NCBI GenBank assembly: GCA_004154925.1
Contig: QJNS01000028.1
Span: 248,001-312,000 of the forward strand
Direction: 5' to 3'
Source: Monosporascus cannonballus
Taxonomy: Eukaryota > Ascomycota > Sordariomycetes > Xylariales
Length of the DNA stretch: 64,000 nucleotides
Shown here: positions 22,350 to 32,652 of the stretch, in pieces
How positions within the stretch are numbered: position 1 is the stretch's first letter
Layout of the letters: the number at the start of each line of letters is the position of its first letter
Translations under genes and position numbers: made by a program
The notes under the pieces: model-generated
The model's input: the letters and a program-made list of their open reading frames with translations, nothing else
The model's database searches: none
Told to the model about the DNA's origin: nothing

Positions 22350-23845
22350 CTACTGAGGCTCGATCGTACCAGGTGGCTTGCTGGTGGCACTCGTTTACGG
22401 GTCCCCAGGGCCACCTCGTTCAAGAACTTCATGTCGAAGGGATATACCTCTGCCGTCGTAAAGTTGGGCAGCACGAAGCTATGGAGAGGTCAGCGAGTAC
22501 TGCCGGAAACGCTGAGGGTAACCCCGCCAATGACTGGACGCGAGAGGTGAAGAAAAATACAATGACAATGTAGCCCATATGGCGCTTGTCGCCCTGTACT
22601 GATGATTAGCACATGGTTCCTCTTGCAATTGCTTTGAAGGAACGGGCGGAACCACTCACCATGAAGCCCACAGCCTGGGAAGTGTCCACACTGGCATACG
22701 CTTGGCTGATCTCATTGTAGAGACCGGCTTCCCGGATCATGCTAATGTGGATCTGTTCTCAATGAGTAGCTGGTCAGTTACGATGGTACGGGAGGGCAAA
22801 AACATGACCAGCCTCGTGGGCAATCCAGACCCGCTCAGGCGTGTACTCATCAATGATGACGATGCCAATGCCAGGACCAAGGAAGGGGTGGGTTCTCGAC
22901 GGCAGTGTCCAGCTCATAGCAAAGATACCGTCTTGGAGGGAACATACCGCATGACAAGATCTGGATGGACGCCCAGCTGTCGGCCAAGCTCCCTAACCTC
23001 GTCCATGGAGCTCACGTAGAGGCTCAACGAGCCTCAGGCCTGGCCCGTCCATCATGCGCTGACGCTATCCTGCGGCACCGTGATACGTCTATTTAGGAGT
23101 TAATTAAGGCTTCTTGACTCCATCTCCATCTCTCAGGCCGATGCCATGGCGCTTGCCTGGCCCGGCGAGCGCTGAGGCGTCAAAGGGGGTGATGAGAAAA
23201 TCGAGACACCAAGGGTATTTGACAAAATAGGGCGCTTCAGTAATGGGGTATTCCTTGCGTTACACACAGGATGGCGTCTAGTCTGGCTTCAACCGATACA
23301 GCTTCCACTACTAGGAAAGAAGAGGGGAAGGAGGAGATGTGAATGTGGAGACGTGAATGGGAAGACGTGACGGGGGAGACGTGAAAAAGGAAGAAATATC
23401 CATAGGGAAGGCACGGCTGTCGGTATCTGGACCTCGAGAGTAGGCGTGGTTGCCGCCCTGGTGACGAGGAAGAACAACAGAAAGAGAGCGCCATCCATAT
23501 CCAGGACTTCCGACCCCGAACATGGACAGGTCTTTGCGTTCTGAACCCCTCCTCTTCTCCTCCCGTACGCGGATGACTCCCCCACACATACTATTGGATG
23601 ACCGGCCAAGCCAGGAGACGGACTGACACATACCACAGGCCTGCTTAACGCGTGTGCTCAGGCGCCATAGCAAAAAATCGAAAGGGGGAACAATCAAGAA
23701 ATTTCAGAAAAAAATCACAAAAAAGGAAAAGAAAAACAGAAGAGACTATCGTCGACAGAAATAGTGGTCTAGGGAATGGATGCTCACCCTGATAGTTGCC
23801 GAAGGGTCTCGGAACGACAGACCTTCAACGAGGTCAGGCTTCCCT
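22350..23845 (-). pseudogene. Relic of the C-terminal third of GMP synthase
   Basis: Minus-strand blocks line up in order with GMP synthase (glutamine-hydrolysing; XMP to GMP): LVEGLSFRDPSATIR (near 23795-23840), RMMDGPGLRLVEPLRE (near 23015-23065), DEVRELGRQLGVHPDLVMR (near 22955-23010), HPFLGPGIGIVIIDEYTPERV (about 22815-22880), IREAGLYNEISQAYASVDTS (near 22680-22740), VGFMGDKRHMGY, VYPFDMKFLNEV (near 22400) and the terminal TSKPPGTIEPQ ending at a TAG (22352-22350). Frame changes separate most blocks, and an in-frame TGA follows the LPYHRN segment. A stretch of about 690 nt (23100-23790) interrupts the fold right after ATIR, where a GTGAGC donor-like site sits. The N-terminal amidotransferase half was not found. 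This is best read as a dead, partial duplicate; a working copy must exist elsewhere, because GMP synthase is essential unless guanine is supplied. Confidence 0.75.
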
Positions 23846-24853
23846 CCGATGGGGGTTAAGGTTGGATGAAAGATGCCGGAGTGAGAGCCAACACGCCTCG
23901 GTCGGGATGTGTCAGCTTCGAAGGGAAAGAATTGTCCTTCGCAGCACTTGACGCTGGTGGTGATAGCAGAGCCTTCGTAAAAACTTGGGCGGCGTTCAAA
24001 CAGTGCCAGATGCTCCGAGTCATTGTGAAGTGCCTGTACCCAAGACTGCCAGAATAGGGGCGCTAGGAAGAACGATGGACCAGCTACTTGGTACTGAAAT
24101 GCAGGTAGTGTCTGTGTGCGCGATTCGGGGTGCCACAAATTCGATGATGGGCAACCACGCCCTTTCCGGAAATCAAAGGCACACTTCCACATACCCAGCT
24201 AGGGGAAAGACTTCTCCAGAACTAATTTAAAACCAACATTTAACTGTAAAAAATAGTAATATTATTATGATTATTATCATCAATATAAGTCTATATTTCA
24301 AAGATTTCAGGTTTTTTTTTTTCTTTTTCTTTTTTTTCGCATGATACATCGTGGACTAGATCTTTCAGCCTTGAGTGTCTTTTTGGCCAATGTGTATTCT
24401 ATTTCGAATCCGTCTGGCAGACTCGGAGGAGGTCACTGAACCTGGTGATGACGTGCAGGAGGAGAAGACCTTGTAATATGGTGGTGCAGCCGCAAGGAGG
24501 TCCGAAGTCTGGTAGCCTTTGCAGCATCTTCCTTACTTCCGTGCTGCCCCTTGAGGCACATGATGTAATGTGGACCGCATGTATTTAACGGGGGGTGTTT
24601 GGGGGGGGAACCCAGTTGCTTGTAGGTTATGAGAGAGAGAACTCCCACGTCGCCCCTCCAAGCCGTCATTACCCGATGTTCTACCGTGCCCAATCAACTC
24701 GAATTGAATGCAAGAGGCACTGGCAGTACTACCGCTGAGCCTGAAGCCCATCTTTTTGCTTGGGAGGAAGCTTTCAATCTGATGATCCTGACTGGACCGT
24801 CATAAGTAGTCGCAGACTTTCACACAACGGCCACCCCTCCCCACCCTCTCATA
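23846..24853. other. Spacer upstream of QCR2 with poly-T tract
   Basis: No gene recognised. A pyrimidine tract of T with occasional C lies at about 24311-24338. A G-run sits near 24590-24610. The last few hundred bases should hold the QCR2 promoter. Confidence 0.4.
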
Positions 24854-26430
24854 ATGTTCTCCAGAAAGGCTCTATCAAGGGGTGCGCAGCTTGCTGCTCG
24901 TCAGCAAGGCTGCTCAAAGCTTGCTCAGCGCCGTGGTTATGCCGCCGCCGCTGCATCGTCTTCTGCGCCTTCATCTTTCACCTACGATACCTCTGACGTT
25001 GCCGGCGTTAAGGTCGCCGCGAGGGACTCTCACGGCCCAACCACCAAGCTCGCTGTCGTCGCCAAGGCAGGAACAAGATATCAGCCCGCTCCTGGTTTGA
25101 CTGTTGGCTTGGAAGAGTTCGCCTTCAAGGTACACAGCTATGCGTGGGTAACATGGTGCTTGTTCTTCGATGAGCTAATTAGATGCAACCCCAACAGAAC
25201 ACCGAGAAACGTTCCGCCTTACGTATCACAAGAGAGGCTGAGCTTCTGGGAGGCCAATTGACTGCATACCACACCCGAGAAGCCTTGGTCCTCGAGGCCC
25301 GCTTCCTCCGAGACGATATCCCATACTTCATCGAGCTGCTGGCCGAGGTTATTACCCAGACCAGGTATACCAGTGAGTGGATTTCAAGCCATTGATGGAA
25401 GAAGACGTGCTCAACGGTATTCCAGCCCACGAATTCCTCGAGGATGTTGACCGGGTTATCCACCTGAAGCAGGGCAAGTTCGCTGGCGACGTTTCTGCCC
25501 TGGCTCTCGACGCCGCACACACAGTTGCATTCCACAAGGGTCTCGGCGCCTCCCTATACCCGACGCCCTCTGTGAACTACAAGTCATACACAAACGAGCA
25601 CTCGATTGCTGATTATGCCGCTACCGTTTACGCGAAGTCGAACATCGCACTGGTTGGAGATGGCGCCTCCACGAATGCCCTGTCGAGGTGGACGGAACAG
25701 TTCTTCAAGAACGTCCCTACCTCATCGAAAGGCTCTGCGACGCTGAACACCGAGGCTACGACATACTACGGTGGTGAGCAGCGTATCGCACACTCTGGCG
25801 GAAACTCCGTCATTATTGCCTTCCCCGGTTCGAGCTTCGGCACCTTCACCCCCGAGATTGCGGTTCTGGTAGCACTCCTCGGTGGTCAACCTAACGTCAA
25901 GTGGTCCCCTGGCTTCACTCTCCTGTCCAAGGCTAATGCCGCAACTCCGGGTGCTATCTCTACAGCCAGCAACCTCGCCTACTCGGATGCCGGTCTGCTT
26001 GCCATCCAGATCAAGGGAGCCGCTGCTCGTTCCGTCGGTTCGCACGCCAAGGAGGCCGTTCAGGCTCTCAAGAGCATCGCGGAGGGTGCCGTCAGCAAGG
26101 AGGATCTTACCAAGGCGATTGCCAAGGCGAAGTTCGATGCCCTTGAGGCGAGCCAGTCCGGCGTCTCGGCGCTCCTCAATGCCGGTTCTGGTATTATCCA
26201 CTCCGGCAAGCCCTTCCAGGTCGTTGAGACTGTCAAGTCTATTGATGGTGTGACGGCAGATAAGCTCAAGACGGTATGTTACTATCACTCCTGCTTGTTT
26301 CGCTCGTGCACAACTTACTGATGATGTATTCTAGACGGCCAAGTCTCTAATCGATGGTAAGGCCTCGGTAGCCGCGGTGGGCGACTTGTACATGTTGCCG
26401 TACGCAGCCGAACTTGGTCTCAAGGTATAG
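24854..26430 (+). CDS. QCR2: Cytochrome bc1 complex core subunit 2
   Basis: Four exons (24854-25129, 25198-25372, 25426-26273, 26335-26430) give about 464 aa. Junctions: EEFAFK|NTEKRSALRITRE, TRYT|THEFLEDVDRVIHLKQG, DKLKT|TAKSLIDGKAS. This is a peptidase-M16-like structural subunit of mitochondrial complex III in the inner membrane. The N-terminus is basic and Ala/Ser/Arg-rich (MFSRKALSRGAQLAARQQG ... RRGYAAAA), a mitochondrial presequence. M16 hallmarks: KLAVVAKAGTRYQPAPGL and GGQLTAYHTREALVLEARFL. The zinc-binding HxxEH of active processing peptidases is absent, as expected for core 2. Later blocks include DVSALALDAAHTVAFHKGLG and YGGEQRIAHSGGNSVIIAF. It is followed in tandem by ATP15. Confidence 0.95.
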
Positions 26431-26918
26431 GTGGTGGAGACATAATAAAATTGTACCAATAGATCAACCGACGGATGATGTAGTAGAGTCGAGCCGAGCA
26501 CCTGTGAATATAGTGAATCCCTAGAGTATTTTCTCCTATCTAGGTAGCCATAAGCCTTTGCCTCTTGTGACGGTGACATTCACGCCGAGGAGAGCCAGAC
26601 GCGATTTAATTCTAGTACTCCACGCCAGTCCAGTGATCATTGTTTATACATCAGTGTTGCGACTCAATATTATGCCAAATTCACGAGATGCTTCCCTCGC
26701 TCGTTGGGCAAAAAAGTTGTTCGTGTTAAAAGATAACTGACTCGTCACGTGATTGGTCGGCGGTCGGGAGTCTTTGGTCGCTAGTCTGCTCTGGCTTGGA
26801 TCTCTGCTATTGCAGACAGACCCAAAAGCCAAGCTTGGTATTTTCTACAGCGAGAGCAGCAACAAACCCTGAACAGATCCTCAATCCCATTTCAGAGCCC
26901 ACCCAAGCATCCGTCAAA
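26431..26918. other. QCR2-ATP15 intergenic region
   Basis: A 488-nt spacer between two OXPHOS genes read in the same direction. It holds the QCR2 3' flank and the ATP15 promoter, with the E-box/CCAAT composite described separately. Confidence 0.6.
26744..26756. promoter_or_regulatory. CACGTG E-box abutting an inverted CCAAT box
   Basis: GTCACGTGATTGG lies about 165 bases before the ATP15 ATG. CACGTG is the core bound by bHLH factors of the Cbf1 type, and ATTGG is a reverse CCAAT box, the Hap2/3/5 target that drives respiratory genes in fungi. The site is visible; its function is inferred from position and from the neighbouring genes. Confidence 0.5.
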
Positions 26919-27441
26919 ATGGCGTTCGCGTGGAAAGCCGCTGGTCTGACGTGAGTCCACCTCTCCTACGCCTGCTCGAATTTAAGATCCCAATTGGGTC
27001 TCTCTCGTCCTCTCGCGGAAAGACTTGCCTATTCGCCCGCTAACCGTACGCCCGGCGGCCGGGCAAAACAGCTACAACCGCTACCTTGCCGTCGCATCCC
27101 GCGTCGTACGCCGATGCCTGAAGGAGGAACAGCGAATCCTCGCCGAGCGGCGAGGCGAGTCGGACCTGCGTTTCGCGAAGTGGTCGGTGAGTCAAATTTA
27201 ATATATAAATATATATATATATAGCGCAATTCCCGATGCCTCCCCCGGCGGGTGGGGGTGACGAATTTGCGCCTGGGACCCGGAGAAAGAATCAATCGTG
27301 TTGTCGGACGATGATGGTGAGTGCTGACGAGGTTTATTCCCGCAAATCTTGCAGAACGGAAAGATGGGCGAGCCGAAGAACCTGGCCGACGCGAACGCCG
27401 CCGCCGCCAGCGAGGCTGCCTCGAGCGGTTCCTCCTCGTAA
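26919..27441 (+). CDS. ATP15: Mitochondrial ATP synthase subunit epsilon
   Basis: Exons 26919-26950, 27072-27186 and 27355-27441 encode about 77 aa. The tiny first exon (32 nt) gives MAFAWKAAGLT, joined to YNRYLAVASRVVRRCLKEEQ, then RRGESDLRFAKWS and NGKMGEPKNLADANAAAASE. These match eukaryotic epsilon (Atp15), a small subunit of the F1 central stalk in the mitochondrial matrix. The start is fixed by the conserved N-terminus. The second intron (168 nt) holds an AT-dinucleotide run (27199-27223). The Ala/Ser tail is somewhat longer than typical. It lies in tandem behind QCR2. Confidence 0.95.
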
Positions 27442-28301
27442 GCTACGGATGACGTCTGGTGCAGAAGTATTGGTAGACGGTTCGGTGGAGGGGGCCGGTT
27501 AGAAAGGATGCGCTGCGCCGGACCAGTGGTTAGACAATGGGGGAGGGATGGCAGCAAGCGTTAGATGCGCCTCGTCCGCTCGTGTAAAGCTGTAAAATGA
27601 AGACCAATTTTTTCTCGTACAAGCTTCGCTTGCTTTCTCTGGTGATATTTAGCTATCTGTAGGTGGTGCTTTCGGGACAATCGCTTGATCCGTCGTGATT
27701 TTTGGTGGTTATGACGAGCCATTTGGTTGTGCCTGCCACAGTCTCTATTCCGCCCAGCTTCCTTCCCTGTCTCAACAAACACTAATTAGAATCGAAATGG
27801 ACCTGCCTTCATGTTGTTAGGTCTCTCCTTTCCCCTGCCTACCTTACATTAACCCTTTTCCCCAAAACATCCCCCTATATGCGCTTTTGGACATTACCGG
27901 CCTTTCTACATCGTAGCCGGGCAGCTGTCGGCGTTAAGTTGTTTCTAACCTTCGCTAAATTTTAAGCGCCTCCCTTCAACGAGCTGCCTCTCTTTTTGAA
28001 ATGTGCGAACTCTCTAGTAGTACCCCAGTCACAGACGTCCGACCTTCAAGTATCAACAGTCCGCCATCATTCAAAATATACGTGGGCAAGCAGTGAATCG
28101 TTGTAAATTCACTTCGTTACATATATATGTCATTAGCGCATACATATGCCTAGTCTAAGCGGAGCCATTCTTCTCCCACTTTTGCCGTCTTATCAGCTCA
28201 AGTGCATCAGCCAGGCCAATAATCCGGTGATATCTGCTCTGATCATACAATTAAAGCTTACACTGGGACCCTAAGGAGTGTTGGCATGAGCTATACTGAA
28301 G
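27442..28301. other. Spacer between ATP15 and MAK10
   Basis: 860 nt with the ATP15 3' flank and the MAK10 promoter. No RNA gene, ORF or repeat was recognised. Confidence 0.4.
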
Positions 28302-30862
28302 ATGCAGCATTATTCACCGCCGCCTCCGCGTGTGACGTATCCGGGAGTTGTAGCTAGGGAGATCACCGATAAGTTTGCTTCGGCTGTTAAGAGTGCGTTG
28401 CAGCAAGCTGCGCATGGCCCGGATGGAATCGCTGAAACAGCTACACAGAATTGGAGCCCGGTGAGCTCGTTAAGGATGAGCATTTTACGTTGTTCGAGGC
28501 CGTTTCGGCCCTCGAAGTGAGTACATCCCGGCCGGGGCCTGAAAATTGTATCTTCGCTTTCATATCCGCTGCTAACCAGCCCCCTCAGATCATGGATCCA
28601 AAGATGGACAGTGGCTTTCTGGCAGAGGGGGAGTCTCTCGATGAGGAATACGATGTGTCTCGCGAGCTTCTCCCGGAAGAGATTTTGGGAATCATAGATC
28701 AGCTGCTGTGCTTGGAGGTATGGGTTATTAAGTCCGCTTCCCCCCGCCTCCGAACTCATTTATGTTGACATGACATATAGATAGCATGGCATCTCGGATA
28801 CCCTCTGTCACAGACGCTCCTGACTAGTGTCTATGTTGAGGCCATCTTAAACCCCACTCCAACCAACATAACTGAGGCAGATTTCGCGAGAGATCCGGGG
28901 CTTCACGACAGGCGGCCAAAGCTTCTGTTCATTCTGCGAGCCTACTGTGTTGGACTCCTCAAGGCCTGCCACCTCGTCAATGAGCTGGTCAAGGCGGAAC
29001 ACTATTACGAGGTTAGCATCCGCTGTTCGGATTGCGTCCTCGCTCGGCTGACTTGTCGTAGGAAGAAGACTTTGTGACGAACACATACGACCGCAGCCTG
29101 TTATGCGACATAGAAGTCAAGCCCATCTTAGATGTGCTGCAACAAGCTCGAATTGACCTTCGGGCTCTCAGAAACGAAGTCCCAGTGGATATATCCACTG
29201 CTCTTGACATTCGCTTGGAGCTGCGGATTGTATTTCTGAGGGCCATTGACCTTATGAGCATGGGGAATGTGAACGCCGATTCATTAAAGACGCCCTGGAT
29301 CCAAATGCGAGTTCTGCTGGACCACTTCGACAAGCAACATTCTCTTGCAAAAGCCGTCCCCGAGGCTTTTAGCACGAAACTGCAACGCCGTCTTGCTAGT
29401 ACAATGCCTCCTCGCCCAATAGTGCAAACCAGCTTCGAAGAAACGGCGAGCCACTTCAAACAGCTATTTCAGGACGGTATCGATATCACTAAAGTGCTAA
29501 AATACTCTGACCCACAAAGCCTTCTGGTCTGTCATTAAGTGGCGCTGATATAGATTGCAACGCTGACTATAGTCTCAGACGTTCGTCACAACCTTTCAAG
29601 CGAGGAAGCCCCAGCCACTAGTCTTTATTCGAAGCCTCCTCCAGACCTTGCTGATCAAGGACAGAGTCGTCCTACGAACTTATGACGCTCGCCAGATAAT
29701 AGATCAGGATCTGGCCTTGACGGTTCTCCCTTGGGGCAAACAGATAGATCCCTCCTACGTCAATGTCGAAGTGCCGTCCGACCCCCGTCACCAAATCGCG
29801 GCGCAAATGGCCAACTTTCGAGCACGCGTTACTGAATCGTATCTGGATATCTTCAGGATCTTCTGTCAAAACAGATGCAGGGTCCGGCGTACGCTGTGCC
29901 ACTCCATTCATGAATGGGATATGCTACAGGCTGAGGTGGAGGAAACCGACCAGCTGCTGCAGGTAACCCTCGAAGAGAAGCCTCTGACCACCGACCGAGG
30001 GGACATCGGGTACCGCCTACCGCTCTCGTCATGGGCCTACCTCTACAAGCTCCGCCAGATGGAGTGGATAGTACAACTCGGGTTCGAACTGGCAATCTAC
30101 CAGCCCGACGAGCTGGCCGGCATGTACTGGTACCTCAACTACCTGGCCAAGACGCGGGCGCAGCACGGCGACCGGATCAAGGCATTCACGTCGCGCGCTC
30201 TCAGTCAGGAGCGGCAGGCGGGCGGCTACACGGCGGCCAGGGACCGCGAGTATATGCGCTCCCTGTCGTACATCCGCTCGACAATGCTCGACGCGGCCTG
30301 CACGTGGGAGTTTGCCGACGGCCTGTGCTGCCTGTACACGACGCTGCAGCGGCTGGGGCTCGTGCGCCCGTTCGGGCCGCAGCCCCGACCCTACAGCGAC
30401 GACGAGCGGCGCTACCGCATCCGCACGAGACCATTCGCGGCCATCGCGCTACCGCAGCTACCGACGTTCGACGAGTTCACGCGCGCCACGTCGCAGCCCG
30501 AGACGGGGATCCCGGACCTCCTCAAGTACGCCAGCTCCGCCATCGCCGGGGCGCGCAAGGGATACGAGGCACTCGCCAAGCTGCCCGACCAGCAGGCCTT
30601 CTGCGTCCGCTCGGGTGACCGCTGGCGCGCCGACGTCCACGCCTGCCAGAAGGCGGCCATCGCCGCCGGCATCGCCGTCACGCAGCTGGCGAAGGCCTTC
30701 GATGTGGCCGCGGGGGCAGTGGACGGCGGAGAGGGAGAGCGGATGGCGGAAGGCGAATCGTCGTTGGACGTGGGACTCAGGGTCGAGTTCCCCGAGCCGG
30801 GCAAGGGGTATCACGATTGGTGGATCGTGCCGAGGCTAATCCCAACGAGCTCGGAGAAGTAA
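28302..30862 (+). CDS. MAK10: NatC N-acetyltransferase auxiliary subunit (MAK10/NAA35)
   Basis: Six exons: 28302-28392, 28449-28516, 28589-28717, 28781-29011, 29062-29526 and 29579-30862, giving about 755 aa. Introns are 50-72 nt and keep frame (AVK|KLEPGELVKDEHFTLFE, SALE|IMDPKMDSG, CLE|IAWHLGYPL, YYE|EEDFVTN, SLL|TFVTTFQ). NAA35 anchors the catalytic Naa30 to the ribosome; NatC acetylates N-terminal Met followed by a hydrophobic residue. The diagnostic N-terminal block LFEAVSALEIMDPKMDSG is intact, followed by the all-helical body (LLFILRAYCVGLLKAC, FIRSLLQTLLIKDRVVL). The C-terminal third (from about 29,950) is more GC-rich than the first part. A 28302 start gives a short Pro-rich leader before ITDKFASAVK. 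Confidence 0.95.
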
Positions 30863-31386
30863 AGCAGGTAGAGTAGTTTGGTTCCCCATCTTTTTCTTTC
30901 CGGCCGAAGGGGTAGGCGGCACACTATTATTATTATCCGAGTGGTATGAGTAGACGGCGGCGGTGGTGGTGGTGTGTCCCTCAGAAAGGTTGTGACGCGT
31001 CTGCGTATTCCCTGTGGTTCGTGTGTTCTACTGCTTGCTGGTTAAACATTGGCTAGACTAGCTGTTCAGGGAATAATAATGCGAACGCCCACTTATTATA
31101 CATCGCCCCGACCTCGTAGTCTCGGGTTCCGAATCCGAGTACTAGGCATTGTCCACCTCACATATTGCCAAGCGTCTCGATATCCTTCCCCTAATCCCTC
31201 CGCTCCCCATACCCGAGCGGTTGGACGGGTGCCCCCCCCCACCGGCGTCCCATTATAACCGTACCGTTATCGCTACAGCCTGTCCGTCGCCGACTACGGG
31301 GTAGATATAGATGTAATTACATGTGGAAAGGGCCGGACGAAACGGCGTGTATCGCCCCCATCCAGCCTCACTACGCTTTTCTCTCG
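30863..31386. other. Convergent spacer MAK10 / PMP47-like gene
   Basis: Holds both 3' flanks, a short TTA-type run near 30925 and a GGC/GGT run near 30958-30972. No gene recognised. Confidence 0.45.
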
Positions 31387-32652
31387 CTACGTCCGGAGGG
31401 CCTTCTGGGCGACCCTCCCCCTGAGCCTCACGGTCTGCTCGTAGAGCACGTCCTTGAACGCGAACAGGAACGCGGCCGTCAGCACGCTCTGCGTCACCTT
31501 GGGTCCGATGCCTGTTTTCCCACACCCCTTCCGCGTTAGCAAAACAGCACTCCGGGCGGGGCGTATGTCTACTTATTGTTTCGACACGTAAGAACATGGC
31601 AAGAGACTCACCCTTGTACAGTCCTGCATACCCCTCCTCCCTGACGACCCTGCGGATGGCGCCGCCCATGCCCTCTGCCGTTCCGTTCTTGGCGTCCTTC
31701 TCGGCCACGTGCATGCGGCTCTTGACGGTGATGTAGGGGTAGGTGACAGTGGTGGCGAACAGCTTGCCGAGGGCGCCGAGCACGAAGGCCGTCGACGGGG
31801 TGATGTTGCGGCGCCGCCGCCGCTCCAGCGCGTTCTTCATCTGCTCGAACAGCGTGTACTGCAGGATGGGGTTGGCGACCAGCACGAGCGCCGGCACGAC
31901 GCCGCGGAACAGCGCCTGCAGGCCCTCCTCGCGCAGCAGCGCCAGGAGTGTGCCGATGGTGCTCGGTCCCTTCTCCTTCTGCTTCCGCTGTTCCTGTGCC
32001 TGTTTCTGTTTCTTGAGCTTCTCGTCTATCTCCGCCTCCATGCCTTCCTTCTTCGCCTCTGTCTCTCCCCCCTCAGCCTTCTCGTCCCCGACCGCGGCGT
32101 CGACTTCTTCTTGGGTCCGCTGCGGCTGCGCCCGCGTCGTGACGCGCGTGTTGACGACCCAGATGGGGTTCGTGATGATGACGGTGGCGGACCCGGCGAT
32201 GGCGCCGGCGGCCATGCTCTCGAGGGTCGTGAGCTTCGTGGTGGCGCGCCCGGCCTTGCGCGCCGCCGCCAGGAAGAACGACCGCGTCCACTCGTACCAG
32301 TAGTAGTAGACGAAGTTGGTGACGCTGATGCCGAAGACGGCGCTCGAGAGCCCCGCGTACAGGCCCTGGACCCCCTCCTGCGCCACGATGCGCCGCACCG
32401 CCGTCAGGAAGGCCGTCTCGGCACGCCGCGACTCGACCTGCGCGCGCGTCGACAAAGTGATGAGCGGGTACCTGTTTTTATTCTCCGTGTGAGCAGCCTT
32501 CTTTCCGGAGTAGATCGATGATGATGAGATCGACGCTACGGGGGGACCACGGACGTCAGAACCATGGATAGAATGCCGCCGCCTGCGCCGGCGAGAGCGT
32601 GGGCGACGTTGTCATTCTGCGGGATGACCGGCTTGGAGGACGACGAGGCCAT
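31387..32652 (-). CDS. Peroxisomal mitochondrial-carrier-family protein (PMP47/ANT1-like)
   Basis: Exons 32652-32555, 32471-31612 and 31511-31387 give about 360 aa; introns of 83 and 100 nt keep frame (SMVLT|YPLITLSTRAQV, LYKG|IGPKVTQSVLTAAF). Three carrier signatures are present: YPLITLSTRAQV, NPIWVVNTRVT and YPYITVKSRMHVA. The wording of these (NPIWVVNTR, YPYITVKSR) is that of PMP47/Ant1, which exchanges ATP for AMP across the peroxisomal membrane for fatty-acid activation. The N-terminus (VAHALAGAGGGILSMVLT) and the C-terminus (VLTAAFLFAFKDVLYEQ) fit. The loop after the second signature is long and highly charged, Gln/Lys/Glu-rich, about 60 residues. It is probably peroxisomal rather than mitochondrial; the exact substrate is inferred. 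Confidence 0.9.

Noticed and set aside
22780..22830. HEAGH zinc-protease-like motif on the minus strand
   Set aside because: It lies inside the GMP synthase relic, where the family reads roughly IARxADHIF after EYTPERV. The protease resemblance is accidental.
31105..31150. tRNA-like hairpin CTCGG...CCGAG with a GTTCCGAAT loop
   Set aside because: The loop has nine bases instead of seven, and no acceptor, D or anticodon arms could be paired around it.
31709..32521. 270-codon plus-strand frame over the peroxisomal carrier
   Set aside because: Antisense shadow; the minus strand has three carrier signatures and coherent introns.
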